In this document: positions 35,820 through 48,449 of the stretch, piece by piece
How the letters are laid out: every line of letters starts with the position of its first letter
How positions within the stretch are numbered: position 1 is the stretch's first letter
DNA from: Helianthus annuus
Lineage: Eukaryota > Streptophyta > Magnoliopsida > Asterales > Asteraceae
Direction of reading: 5' to 3'
Length of the DNA: 64,000 nt
Assembly (NCBI RefSeq): GCF_002127325.2
Contig: NC_035433.2
Location: 89,335,350 to 89,399,349, forward strand
Notes under the pieces: generated by a model
Told to the model about the DNA's origin: nothing
Databases searched by the model: none
What the model saw: the letters and a program-made list of their open reading frames with translations, nothing else
Position numbers and translations under genes: made by a program

Positions 35820-38137
35820 ATGTATACTTCATTTGTAAAGTATCTTCTAAACCCATCCTCATTGAGTATAGTAAGTAATCTTTATTTAATATATAATTCC
35901 GCTGCTAGACTAATTTAATGTTTAAGTTATTTTTTAAACTTATAATACTAAATATACTTAATATTAATATTAATATATATACAGGATGTCCCTATCCGAT
36001 TTGTTAATCAATTCTACGGAGAGGATTGGGCCGATAGGAAGATGCGTATATATCACTCAAGTGGGAAAATTTGGGTCGTAATGTTGAAACGATTAAAACG
36101 TATGCCAGTCTTAACTGACGGCTGGGGAGAAGTTGTTTCAGATCTCAAACTTCAGAAAGATTGTCTCCTGTCATTTCGTCCCATGAACCATTTTGGTCTC
36201 TATCTTTCATCTTATGTTAATGGCGTATGTGAGCAATCTTATTTCACAATTAATCGTCATCTAACATTGGGTTATACGGTACGTAATTTCATTAAGTTTT
36301 CCTTAAACTTTATATTTAGCATGTATTTCTTTTTTAATAATATAACCTACATAGTCAACATTCAATTTGTTATGTTTCATATTAAGTAGATGATTGAAGA
36401 ATCTTTTGTCCAACAATGTTTTGGAGACGATGGAATGGCTGGCTCATATGAGGTTAATTATAAGGGTTCTCCGTGGACGGTGTCAACAAGTAAGGTTAAT
36501 TCAAACTATGTTTTCTCAGAAGGTTGGACTCAACTTTGCAACGATCTTGGCGTTCAAGAAGATGATTTATTGGTTTTTGAAAAAATTAATGATGTTATGT
36601 TTGGTTTAACGGTGTATCGAGACGAGGTTGAGATAAGGTTGAGCAAGAAGGTTGAATCTGATCATGATGATGATGATGTAATTCAGATATCCAGGGCTGA
36701 TTACGATAAAGCGCTTTTGGAGGTTCGAATCTATTAGGTATTATACTTTGTATCCATTTCTATTCTTCTATTAATTTTTTTTAATATGATTTTTTCAGGA
36801 CATAGAGGTAGATGATAACCAGCCCACATCTGTTAAAAGTACATCAGTAACAGTCCCGACAAGTACACCGAAGAAGGTTCATGTTAAAGAGACGTTGAAA
36901 GTAGGTGATGGCTTACATTTCACGACAAGACAAGATGTAAGTTTACATACTCTATTATATTGTTATATTAATTTATTTATGACAATTGCCTATTACAAAA
37001 CTAATTATTTGAATTCAACCTACAATTAACACATACGAACATTATTACTGATACTAAACCAATGGTTGCATTTATATTATTACTTTTATACTTTTTTTGT
37101 TTGTTTCTTTGTACAAATACATAGTTTAATCAATTTGCCTTATCAGTAACACCATGGAATAGTTTCAAATAGCATAATAGTTGTATTCGAGTTTTTTGGA
37201 ACTTCATTGTTTATTTCTTTGGTTTAGAAGTCAAATATTTATTAAATAAACATGACAATGTACAATTAATTTAACAACTTTATTACGTCTGAAAAATAAC
37301 ATCCAACTTTATTAGATCAATTAGAAGGTGAGTCTTGGATGTATATTTTCCTTTTTTTTTTAAATATTAGTATAGTTTTTATATGTAATTTGATGCTGAC
37401 AGATTTTGGCTTTAAATTATAAAAACATAAATGAATGAAATAAATTTCATGTTCTCACTATATTATTTCATATCAGGTCAAAGGAAAGGGAAAAGGTAAA
37501 CTTTCTGTCAACCGATCCGTCAAACTTGATAATTTCAACCAACAATGCAAAGGCCGAAAACGTTATACAACATCTGATCAAACTGTCAAGGTATTAAATA
37601 ATTTATGTATTTTATATTAAGTGTACTAATATCCGTTTGTATTTTACATTATTTTCCTTATAAAAGGCAAAGAAATGCTTAACTGTTGATAAAAATGTGT
37701 AGCATCCAAAGAAGGGTTCAACGAAGGCAAACAAAGTTTCCCGTATCGGCATTCATCCAGAATATTTCGACTTTAGCCGTAAAGCTGAATATATGCTGGT
37801 ACTTTTTCTTTTATACCTGATCAACCATTAAAACTTTTATTATTGTTTATATTTGCTTATAGTTTTATTCTTTCAACGCATATAGCGGCTTCCGGTGGAG
37901 GTTGTTAATAGAGCCGGCCTGTCTGATAGATTGCAACCTATATCTGTCCAGAACTTGAATGGTGATGTTGAAGTTTATGACACAAAGACAGAGTTAAACC
38001 GTTGTACGTTACGTTATGCTGTGGATGGATGGAGGAAATTTATGGATGATAACCAGTTGCAGTTTGGACACATGTTGCATTTCACATTTGTAACTTCACA
38101 GAGGAAGATTGTGCTGAACGGTGTAACTTCAATATAA
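35820..38137 (+). CDS. Multi B3-like domain protein (Helitron gene C)
   Basis: Exons 35820-35870, 35985-36278, 36390-36722, 36799-36936, 37477-37590, 37703-37798 and 37886-38137 give 425 residues from MYTSFVKYLLNPSSLSI. B3-like domain 1 (about 18-115) has VLTDGWGEVVSDLKLQKD. Domain 2 (about 116-200) has YVFSEGWTQLCNDLGVQEDD. A long charged, lysine-rich linker (KGKGKGK, GRKRYTT) likely serves as nuclear signal. Domain 3 (about 343-425) has YAVDGWRKFMDDNQLQFGH. All junctions are phase 0. The minus-strand gene at 45076-47003 is a paralog with identical first exon sizes (51 and 294 bases) and matching domains. The frame is fully open. DNA binding is inferred from the B3 pattern. Confidence 0.72.
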
Positions 38138-38884
38138 TCAAGACTGCTATAAAGTGTGTTTAAAACAGCCATGGTTTGGTTAGTTGTTTGTTAGTCTTTT
38201 GAATGGATTTTTTTTGTTGGTTGTGGTTTTGAACATGAAAAATTTGCGTCGTTTCCCATGGTTAACTTTATTTATATCTTTTGTAATGATACTAATATGA
38301 CTTATTTTGTAATAGTTTTTAGATTTTGTTAGTGTTTTATATGTCTATTATAGTAAGTAATTACAATCTTCATAGTTACACAGTTCATATCTTTTATTTA
38401 TTTTGAAAGATGTTATAAATCTCAATTTCCTAAAAAAATTTTAATATATGGCAATCAAATTCATTTATGGAAACATAATCATAACAATTTAAAAACTTCT
38501 AAAATTAACGTATTACATGAATATATTTCCATTTTTTATATTCTATCTCTATCTCTATATATTATTAAAGACTTCTTCCAATTTGTTATTTCTATATCCC
38601 CCTTTCATTTCGTATTGGATGATTCAATAAGAATTGATCAAAACACTCATTTTCCCTTGATTATTTCAACCTCGGTATTCAACATTTCAACTCGGTTAGT
38701 TTGTTCAGTTTGTATTTTTGTCTATTGTTATTTAATCATTTAGCATCTTATTTGTATATGTAAGTATTTTTGTTAAATTGTTTATATGAATCTTTATTTA
38801 CGATTGATTGATTAAATATTACTTAATACGTGTTTCAACATACCAACTATGTAATTTAACAATTCTTTTTCTAAATTCATAGCA
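38138..38884 (+). other. Spacer with a possible inner Helitron start
   Basis: 3' region of the B3 gene and the RepHel leader. At 38552, TCTCTATATATTATTAAAGA preceded by A resembles a Helitron 5' end and lies 333 bases before the RepHel start codon. It may be the true start of a smaller RepHel-carrying Helitron. Confidence 0.4.
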
Positions 38885-41800
38885 ATGCCTAAACGACCAA
38901 AAATTGTGTCCGTATCCAATGACGTTGATAAAGAAAACACTCAGCATGGTAAGTTATTTAAAGTTTTATAGTTTTTTTACCTTCTTAGTTCTTTGAGTAT
39001 ATAGATAGAGATGTATATTTTTTTATACGCAGTTCACTGGAATGAAAACACATCCTCCGACATTGTTAACGGTATAGCACTAATTATTTTATTGTCCCTT
39101 TTTATTATTTTAGACCTTCTTACTAAGTTCACTATTACGCTAGAATTTTTTATTAATTCTTCATTTTTTTTTGTGTCTCTTAAAAGTTCGACGAGGCAGA
39201 AGACCTTTATCAAGCATAACGAATGGTATTATTTTATGTATATATTTTTTTAACAAAATGAGAATTATTTGTTCCTTATCTACAACTAACTATTTTGATT
39301 TGTTATTGTTTGTTCATTATAATTTTTTCATTTTGTCTACGATTTTATAATAGTTGTCCTCCCAATTGTTACTCGAGACGAGGCATCTCATAGAAGAAAA
39401 TTAAGAAAATTAATCTTGGATAATAAGAAATCAAATGTGGGAACTACATCGTCATCCCTCAATATTGATTCCACTAATATTAATTCCACTTCCACTCCGT
39501 GTGTTACATCTGATAACATAGTCAACAAAATTGGTTTTCACAATTTTGAATCCACTCCTGAGGTGACTAATAATGTTAATTCAAGTCTTTCAAGTATTGT
39601 AACAAGTAAGTATTTCTTTTTCTTAATGTTTTTATATTTGGGAATATGTTCTTATTGTTTTGCATCGATATTTTTAATATGCTTTTTTGTCAATTGTAGC
39701 AGGTAACAATATTTGTAGTACCAGCAATCGTACAACGACAAAAAACGTTATTGAGAATAATATTTCAACTGGCATCACATCAACCACCTGCACATCATCA
39801 TTGAACCGTAATTTGAAAAGGCTATCATCTGGTAAACGTAAGTTGGTATCCAAACCACGTATTTCGTCTCCTATACCAATGATTGACTTGACCACAGATG
39901 AAACCGTAGTACGAGATCCTTATAAAGGTGTTTCTACAGGTTAGGTTTGTTGATAAGTAGTGCTACATATTGTAAAATTAATAAGTCTTAAATACGTATA
40001 TCTTATTATTGTAATGAATGTTGTATATATAACTATAATGTTGTATGTTTTAACAGATTATTTGGATCACGGTGATCAAGTTATTACTTGTGAAGTTTGT
40101 TATGCAAAGTTATGGGACGCAGAGAAAGGAAGCGGAAAAAAAGAGGGTGGCAAAATATGTCATATGTTATGTTGTGGTTATGCCAAAGTTGTCTTACCGG
40201 ATTACAAAACCGCGACACCTTATTATAAAAGTCTATTCATGTCAAATGACAATGAAAGCAAGCACTTTTTGAAGAACATTCGACGTTACAATTCTATGTT
40301 CGCGTTTACCTCAATGGGTGGTAAGGTTGACCACACTGTGAATACTGGTAATGCTCCTTTTTGCTACAGAATTAGTGGTGAAAATTACCATTCTATTGGT
40401 AGTCTTGTGCCACCAAACGGAGGGAAGCCTAAATTTTGTCAGTTATACATATACGATACTGAAAATGAGTTGGCAAACAGGCAATCAGTTTTTAGGTACC
40501 AGTCATGAACTTATTTTATTAATAACATTTATTTTAAGTGTATATTTACTTAATATATCAATTTGATGAAACAGGTATTCAGACAATGCTTCCTCATCAT
40601 CCGCTTCAGATGAAACCGATAACAAGCTGATACAACAAATCAAAGCAATGTTTGATGCCGAAAATGTGCTTGTGAAAATTTATAGGATGGTTAGAGATTG
40701 CTTCCAACAAAATCCTAATACCACTTTAAAGCTTCGCCTTATTGGCAAAAGAGAACAAGATGGTCGGACTTATAACTTACCTACTTCCTCAGAGGTTGCT
40801 GCTCTTATTGTTGGAGATATCGATAACGCACTTGAGAAAAGAGATATCGTTGTCGAGACACAAACAGGTTCATTAAAAAGAATAAGTGAATTGCATCCAT
40901 CCTATCTTGCACTTCAGTAACCTATTTTGTTCCCATATGGAGACGACGGTTACAGAATTGACATGCCACATAGGGGTGTCATTGATGTTACTAACAAGAA
41001 ACGTCCGAATTGTACAATGAGAGAGTTTTTTGCGTATCGTGTACAAGATCGTAGTAACCAGTTTTCATTGATTCTAAATTCTCGACGGTTATTCCAACAG
41101 TTTTTGGTTGATGCTTATACGATGATTGAGAGCGAGCGACTTAACTTTATAAGATTTCAGCAACAAGATCTCAGGTCTGATACATATGAGAATATCCGGA
41201 AACTAAGATATAACGGCCAACAAGATTTGTCTAAGGTTGGAAAACGTATTTTCCTTCCATCTTCCTTTACAGGCGGGTCACGATATATGATGCAAAACTA
41301 TCTTGACGCAATGGCAATTTGTAAATGGTATGGTTATCCAGACTTTTTTATAACCATTACCTGCAACCCCAAATGGCCGGAGGTTCAAAGGTTTCTTAAG
41401 GACACAAATCTTAATCCGGAGGATAGGCCTGATATTTTATCTCGAATTTTTAAAATAAAGCTGGATGCAATTTGTAAAGATTTGAAAGACCGTGATTTGT
41501 TTGGAAAAGCTTCCGCTGGTATGTTTATAAATTTACTTTTTTAAAATAACCTTAATTACATTTACAACGTTTTTATTTTTTTTTGTAGTTGTTTACACTA
41601 TTGAGTTTCAGAAGCGAGGATTGCCTCATGCACATATGTGCTTATTCATGGAGAATGATTACAAACTTCCAACTGTAGACCATGTTGATCAGTTTATTTC
41701 TGCAGAAATCCCTGATTTAAACCAAGACCCTGAACTATATACGCTTGTGAAAGACCATATGATTCACGGTCCATGTGGTAATGCTAGAATGAGCTCTCCA

Positions 41801-44556
41801 TGTATGGTTGATAGAAAATGTTCAAAAGGTTTTCCCAAGAAATTTCAAGATCACTCAACCTTGGATTCTAACGGATTTCCCTTATACAGAAGAAGAGATG
41901 ACGGTTCCTTCGTTTTAAAAAATAAAATTCAGTTAGACAACAGAAGTGTTGTACCTTATAACAAAAAGCTTTTGAAAAGATATCAGGCGCATATAAACGT
42001 TGAATGGTGCAACCAAGCGGCGTCAATAAAGTATTTGTTCAAGTATATTAATAAAGGTCCTGATAGAGCAACAGTTGCTGTGGTTCCGAGCAACAATGAA
42101 AACGAACAACCAGAAAATGATGAAATTAAAGAGTATTATGACTGTAGGTATATATCTGCGTGTGAAGCGTCTTGGAGGATTTTTTCTAATGAAGTTAATT
42201 ATAGGAGTCCTTCTGTTATGCGTCTTCCTTTCCATCTTCCTGGACAACAAACAGTTTGTTTCGGTCCTGATGAAGATATTAATCAAGTGCTAAACAAACC
42301 ATCTGTGAACTCATCAATGTTTTTAGCTTGGATGCAACGTAATCAAGATCCTAACGACCATGTTGCACGTACACTAACATACGTACAGTTTCCGCGTTTT
42401 TATGTTTGGAAGCTTGACAAGCGTATATGGGTTCCGAGAATAAAAGGAAAAACAATTGGAAGAATTCATTCCGTTTCTCCTTCTACCGGTGAAGCGTACT
42501 ATTTAAGAATTCTTCTTAACAAAGTTAAAGGACCAACATCGTTTGATGATATTAAAACAGTTAATGGTCGAGTGTACGATACTTTTAGAGATGCTTGCTA
42601 TGCGCTGGGTTTGTTGGATGACGACTCTGAGTATATTGAGGCCATCAAAGAAGCAAATATATCAGGTAGTGCAGGTTATATTCGCAATTTATTCGCCACC
42701 ATGTTACTGTCAAGCACATTATCTAGACCTGAAGTTGTCTGGGAAAGCACATGGAAGTATATGACAGATGATTTTCTGTACAGATTCTCAAAGTATCATC
42801 GTGTTTCAGGTAAAATTATAAATTTCATATTATTGTTTTTTGACAGTTACAAAAAATTTACCATTAAATTGATATGTGGTTTTGATTTTTCACAGGTTTA
42901 TCAATTCCTGATGAGCAACTAAAGAACTACGTTTTATGCGAAATAGAGAAGTTTTTAACTCGGAATAATTCATCGCTTCGGAGATTTTTATCAATGCCTT
43001 ACCCGGATACTTCATCTTTAGATAACTTTCGCTGCCGATTGATTAACGAAGAGCTTGCTTATGACAGAACAGAGTTACAAAATGTTTATCAAGGTCAGGT
43101 GAATTTGTTAACGGATGAACAACGTGCAGTATATGAAGAAATTATGAACGCAGTTCATGGAAACAATGGAGGAGTATTTTTTGTTTACGGTTATGGCGGG
43201 ACCGGTAAAACCTTTTTATGGAAAACATTATCTGCTGCAATTAGGTCAAAAGGTCAGATTGTATTAAACGTTGCATCTAGCGGAATTGCATCATTGCTGT
43301 TGGAGGGAGGAAGAACGGCTCATTCTAGGTTTCATATACCTTTGAATCTTAATGAGGATTCCGTTTGTCATATAAAACCAGACGATGATGTAGCTAAATT
43401 ACTACAGCAGACCAAACTCGTTATATGGGATGAAGCTCCTATGGTTCATAAACATGCATTTGAGGCTTTGGATAGAACTATGCATGACATTTTCAATATA
43501 TCTAATCCATCCAGGTCTGATGTTTTATTTGGAGGGAAGGTGATTGTATTTGGTGGTGATTTTAGGCAAATACTACCTGTTGTTCCAAACGGTGGACGTC
43601 AAGAAATTGTGAATGCCTCATTATGTTCTTCTTATCTGTGGAGTAAGTGTAAGTTGTTGACGTTATCTAGAAACATGAGGTTAACTGTTGGAAGACCATC
43701 ATCTGAAGTTGAAGAGATTAGTAATTTTGCAAAATGGTTGTTGGACGTTGGCGAGGGAAATGTTGGTGGTTCCAATGATGGAGAAGCAATAATTGAAATA
43801 CCACCTGAGCTTTTAATTGATAGCATATCTGATCCAATTTCTAGCCTGATTGATTTTGTTTATCCGTCAATCTTGGATAATTACAATGATCCTAATTACT
43901 TTAGTACAAGAGCTATACTTGCGCCTAAGAATGAGGTTGTTCACGAGATTAACGACAGATTGTTGGCAGTTTTCCCTGGTGAAGAAAAAGAGTATCTTAG
44001 TTCTGACAGTCTATGCCCTACTGAAGATGGCAATGTTGATCACCAAAATATATATTCTCCTGACGTGCTCAATGGTCTCAAAGTGTCTGGTTTACCAAAT
44101 CATAGGTTAGTCCTTAAAGTTGGCGTTCCAGTAATGTTGTTGCGAAATATTGACCAACGAAATGGTTTGTGTAACGGTACAAGGTTAAAGGTCACAAAAC
44201 TTTACAGCCGTGTTATTGAAGCTGAGATAATTTCTGGTGGTAATATTGGTTCTCGGACATTCATACCTAGAATCAATTTGGTACCTTCGGACCGAAAGAT
44301 TCCTTTTGCATTTCAAAGGAGGCAATTTCCAATAACTGTATGTTTTGCAATGACGATTAACAAAAGCCAGGGACAGTCGCTATCTAAGGTTGGGTTGTAC
44401 CTAAGACAACCAGTTTTCACACATGGTCAATTGTACGTAGCTTTATCCAGGGTTACAAGACGAGATGGAATCAAGTTACTAATACTTGACAATGATGGCA
44501 GGCCTACAAATAAAACAACCAATGTCGTATATAAAGAGATATTCAATGGATTGTGA
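38885..44556 (+). pseudogene. Helitron RepHel transposase (HUH Rep + PIF1-like helicase), one nonsense codon
   Basis: Nine exons: 38885-38948, 39033-39071, 39187-39225, 39354-39605, 39703-39939, 40057-40495, 40575-41518, 41589-42809 and 42896-44556, 1632 codons counting both stops. The N-terminal part has a Cys cluster (CEVCYAKLW, CHMLCCGYAKV) and the Helitron-like block NSMFAFTSMGGKVDHT. The Rep HUH motif is KRGLPHAHMCLF (His685/His687), and the two catalytic-type tyrosines lie in IKYLFKYINKG (Tyr820/Tyr824). The helicase has Walker A GYGGTGKT (1177-1184), Walker B VIWDEAPM (Asp1257) and TINKSQGQSLSKVGLYL near the end. The enzyme nicks and joins single strands and unwinds DNA in Helitron rolling-circle transposition. 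TAA at 40918-40920 (codon 472) sits where relatives usually have Tyr before P-x-L-FPYG. Everything after it stays open, so inactivation looks recent. Confidence 0.88.
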
Positions 44557-45075
44557 CTTTTATATTTTTGTCCTTTTTTTTCTTTACGTTATTTGTATCA
44601 TTTTTTATTATATGCGAAGAAACTTATAACGAAGTATTTACGCATTAAAGTATAGTCACATTCTTATGTAGTATTGAATCAACAGTTATTTCTGGTAATA
44701 ATATTGGTACATGATCTTTTATTCCAAGGATCAATATTTCTCCGTCCGACAAACTAATTACTTTCAAATTATATAATGTAACCGATTCAGATCAATAACT
44801 TATTATGTTAATATATATACATACACATACTAATCAACAACCTTTTATAGATGATACCAACATTACTTACATTCCAAAATATGGTTTTTTTCAAGATATA
44901 TAACTAATTGTCTTTAAGGTTAACCACTAGCTGCATGTCCATAATAAAAGTAAACACACCAACATAACCACTCATTACATGTCTAAAACAAAAGTAACCA
45001 TAACATAAGTAGCATAATATAGTCCTGAATTCGAGTACTCAAAATACCTTCTTCATTAGCTTAAACATTTACCTT
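44557..45075. other. Convergent spacer between RepHel and the minus-strand B3 gene
   Basis: Two 3' untranslated regions meet here. About 44640-44800 echoes a RepHel C-terminal stretch (compare ATTTCTGGT-A/G-ATATTGGT at 44231 and 44689), perhaps a short partial duplication. No gene is seen. Confidence 0.5.
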
Positions 45076-47003
45076 TCAACCTGCATTAACTTGATCCACG
45101 TCTGATAAGATCAGCAGATTTCCTGTGCTTATGAATTTGAAATGCATTTTGTCACCCAGACGAAGCCCATTCTCTTTCATGAACATTGGCCAACCTTCGA
45201 TTGCATACCTCACATCATCTCCGTTCTTTTGGCGCCTAACATTCATATCCACTGTTTTTCCCTTCATGTTCCTCACTTTTAACACGTGCACTTTGTTTTT
45301 TAATCCGCCAACTCTTACAACATTAGCAGGCAATCTCTGCATGAATATGATAATTAACAATTAAACCAGCCTTATGAATGTAATAGTATTACCGTTTATC
45401 CATTAGTGTTTAAAAAACATACCATTCTGTTACCTCCCTTTTGTGTAAATTCACAGTAACCATCTTTATCAACAGAATTCTTCCTTGCAACACGTTTTGG
45501 TGCAACATCTAATATCTCCAATTTACTGCCTGATATCTTTCTAATATCTTTTTCCTAATTATTACAGACACACATAATGTTTATAATAAAAAATGTAATA
45601 TATATTTTAATCTCTTTGAGTTCATCATAAAAAAATGTTGTTATACGTACCAACCGACTGCGTGTTCTTTTTCCAACTGTTGAAACGGTTTGCATTTCCA
45701 CTTCTGTTCCGCATCTCAGCGCCTTACCTTCGTCTGCCTTACAATATCCCTCAGTACGTTTTCCTTTGTTCTTAACCTGTTTACACAATTTCTTATTTTA
45801 GACATCAATAACCAAGTAGTAAAAAATAAAATTCTAACATTTTTTGTTGGCAGTTTGTTTATCTCTTCTCTTATCACACTGGACGTTTCCCCCTTTGAGA
45901 CTTCTTCTCCACCAACGTTCTTACTCCCCTCATCTTTGTAACCACTTTCATTCATCTATTTATCATACAATTATACTTATTAAAATCCCAAAAGCTAATT
46001 ACAATTTATATTTATCTACATAAATGGATGCTTATTACCTCACACCTAAACAGATCAACTGAATCATCGTCTTCACATAATGTCTGTCATACAATAACAT
46101 ACGTAAGTAAGTGGGATTTTTTACTAAACTCTTATAATTTAGTTTAAAATACTTACAAAGTCAACGTTTTTGTAGTATGTGTCTTTAGGTATCTCCAGCA
46201 CAGATTCATCAACACTTTCTTCTTTGACGTTCACATCTAACTCAACTCCTCTACGATATATCTTTATCTCAAATGTTGCGTTGTCAGTTTTCGTGAACAA
46301 CAGTAAATCATCCTCTTCTATTCCAAGATCATGAAATAACTTCGGACAACCTTTTGTAAGAACATAGTTATCATTAATTTTTTCCGTCTCAACTTTCCAA
46401 CTATGACCTGCTGCATTTATGTTGTAACAGTCGTTCACTGGTTCGTACGAGAAACATTTTGTGACATAAGCTTCTGGAAGCACCTAAAAAGTAATGTAAC
46501 AGTTTATTGATATATATTTATGTAAATAATCTATATTTCAAGTATGACAATATAAAAAATCATTAAGAAATAATAGTATACTTACTATTATCTTTAAAAC
46601 GTTGTAACGATTGAATGTTACAAAAGATTCACCACTTATGTTTTCAACAAAGCAACTGATTTCCATACTTTTGTCCTCCATTATCGTTAATCGCAATATC
46701 GTCCTCTTTGTCAATTCAAGATCCCTTACTAAATTACTCCATCCGTCGGTTATAACAGATTCCCCACTAACACTTCTTAAGGACACTGGCCAACTTCTAC
46801 GACTTTCATGATTTATGATTATTTTTTTCCTTTGCCAATATACTCCGTATACATGCTTAACAAAATCAATTGGCAGCACCTGCAGATAAAGTTAGACTTT
46901 ACATAATTTGTAATACAGGTTATATATATTATTTTTTAAGCTTTATACATACAATTTTTAACGACGATGGCTCTTCTAAGATAGCAATGCATGAGGGACT
47001 CAT
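45076..47003 (-). CDS. Multi B3-like domain protein, paralog of the gene at 35820 (Helitron gene D)
   Basis: Exons in transcript order: 47003-46953, 46879-46586, 46483-46157, 46083-46039, 45955-45839, 45776-45651, 45554-45423 and 45336-45076. All are phase 0, giving 450 residues from MSPSCIAILEEPSSLKI. Domain 1 (18-115) has VITDGWSNLVRDLELTKR. Domain 2 (116-200) has YVLTKGCPKLFHDLGIEEDD. The middle is charged, with KRTRSR as a possible nuclear signal. Domain 3 (365-450) has YAIEGWPMFMKENGLRLGD. Exons 1 and 2 are exactly 51 and 294 bases, as in the plus-strand paralog, and PSSL-x-I closes exon 1 in both. It faces RepHel tail to tail. The frame is open. The donor at 45839/45838 is the least certain border. 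Confidence 0.72.
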
Positions 47004-48419
47004 TTTTTAAACCTGCATTATACCAACATATGGTATAAACATTTAGTGTTGAACTTTAATGGATACATATATGTTCATATCAATAAGAAAATTATATTTT
47101 AAACAGATGTTCACAAACATTTTGCTGATTCAATTAATATCTACAATATACATATAAACAAGACTAAACAACTTTTCCTGATCATTACATTTATATAGAT
47201 TATTATAAATAAATAAATGAGTCAATTATTTTTTACCAAAAAATATCATTTTATAGTGTTCAAGATGAGTTAAATATAATCTTACTTTGAATACAATTCA
47301 ACAAAAAAATGTCTGGATCATGAATTTAAGATGATAATCATATCTATTCAATCATCCAAATCACACTATTAACTAACATTTTTTCTTCATAATAATATCA
47401 TCAAAATCTATCAACCAAATCAAACTATTAACCGAAATTATATACATTCAAACACATGCAATACATATACTCTTTCTTAAACACAGATAACATACAGAAC
47501 TTTCGAATTTATGAAAACCTAATTCTGATTTCACGTCTAATTCTTCAATAATCGATGGAAATAAACACAATTCTTGAGTTGTTTGTAATACCGTTGTTAA
47601 TTTTAGTTTCTAAATGAAAGTAACCATGTTATTACAACTGATCGGAGATGAAGTCGGAACTTACCTTTACCAATTTTTAGAATCGCCGGTGAAGTTTGTC
47701 TTGAACCATGTGAAGAAGGTGAGCTTATTTTCAAGAAGTTGATTTGATATATTTGCAGTGATGATGATGATTGTTTTGTTAAAAGATTTTATCATATTTT
47801 TTTGCCGGAAATATTTATTAAAAAAAAAGTAATTGGACGGTAAGTTTGGTAAGAATTTTTTACTCTTATATTTTTTACTCAAAAAAAATTAATACCTATT
47901 GTTTTGTTTATTTTAGGATATAAAACTCTTATTAGATTATTAGATATTAGATGTTCAATTTTTTTACAACTAATTGTAAATATATTTACAAGTTTAGTAA
48001 TGTACAACTGATTGTTTTTTCAATTGGTCTAAACCGAATTTGAAGTTATTTGTTACAAAACTCCATGAACCATAAGTTTTAGAGTAAAAAATTTTAAATA
48101 TATATTGACATCCGAGAATCATATTTCTTACATACACATCATCTATCCACTTTTTTTACATTTGTAGTACGATCAATATGTTTTTTTTATATTATAACTT
48201 CAAATTGATATGATAACAACGTATTCTGTTTTCAAAAAGTAAGAAACATGTCATTGTTCAACACTGCAATATTCGCGGGTATTATCAATCGGCATCATTT
48301 ATCATAATGTTCTAAGGTAGTAACTTTACATTTATGTAGATTAAAATATATCATAATATTCAAACGAAGCTGTAATAAAGAATTTACGTTTCAAAGTATA
48401 ATTTATTTGTTCTTTAGCC
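47004..48419 (-). promoter_or_regulatory. Upstream region of the minus-strand B3 gene and Helitron 3' subterminal region
   Basis: About 47640-47720 on the minus strand looks like a noncoding first exon (CACCGGCGATTCTAAAAATTG, then GTAAAG donor), comparable with the CCGG-containing leader of the plus-strand paralog. The rest is AT-rich with no gene. Confidence 0.4.
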
Positions 48420-48449
48420 ACCCGTGTATTACACGGGTACTTAGACTAG
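48420..48449 (+). repeat. Helitron 3' hairpin and CTAG terminus
   Basis: ACCCGTGT-ATT-ACACGGGT, seven bases ACTTAGA, then CTAG followed by T. This is the replication-stop hairpin arrangement of Helitrons, with a perfect stem. Confidence 0.9.

Larger units (their letters stand above)
26740..48449 (+). mobile_element. Very large Helitron with RepHel, RPA-like and three B3-like genes
   Basis: The 3' end is unambiguous: a perfect 8-bp stem (48420-48427 with 48431-48438, loop ATT), then ACTTAGA, CTAG and T. The best 5' end is TCTACTATACTAAAGCAAAA preceded by A at 26740; alternatives are 26736, 25455 and about 38552. Between them, in order: B3-like gene (+), RPA70-like gene (+), B3-like gene (+), RepHel (+), B3-like gene (-). 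RepHel plus RPA-like genes is the known content of autonomous plant Helitrons; the B3 genes are not. At 21.7 kb it is large for the class. If the start near 38552 is real, the RepHel/B3 part would be a 9.9-kb element beside an older head. RepHel has one stop codon and RPA one frameshift, so this copy is probably not autonomous now. Confidence 0.7.

Noticed and set aside
28818..38137. Reading the B3 and RPA genes as ordinary host genes
   Set aside because: Kept only as an alternative: they sit between Helitron-like ends, RPA is a known Helitron passenger, and a B3 paralog lies between RepHel and the Helitron 3' end.
42023..42286. ORFs on other frames over RepHel
   Set aside because: Shadows of the RepHel exon, which carries the catalytic motifs.
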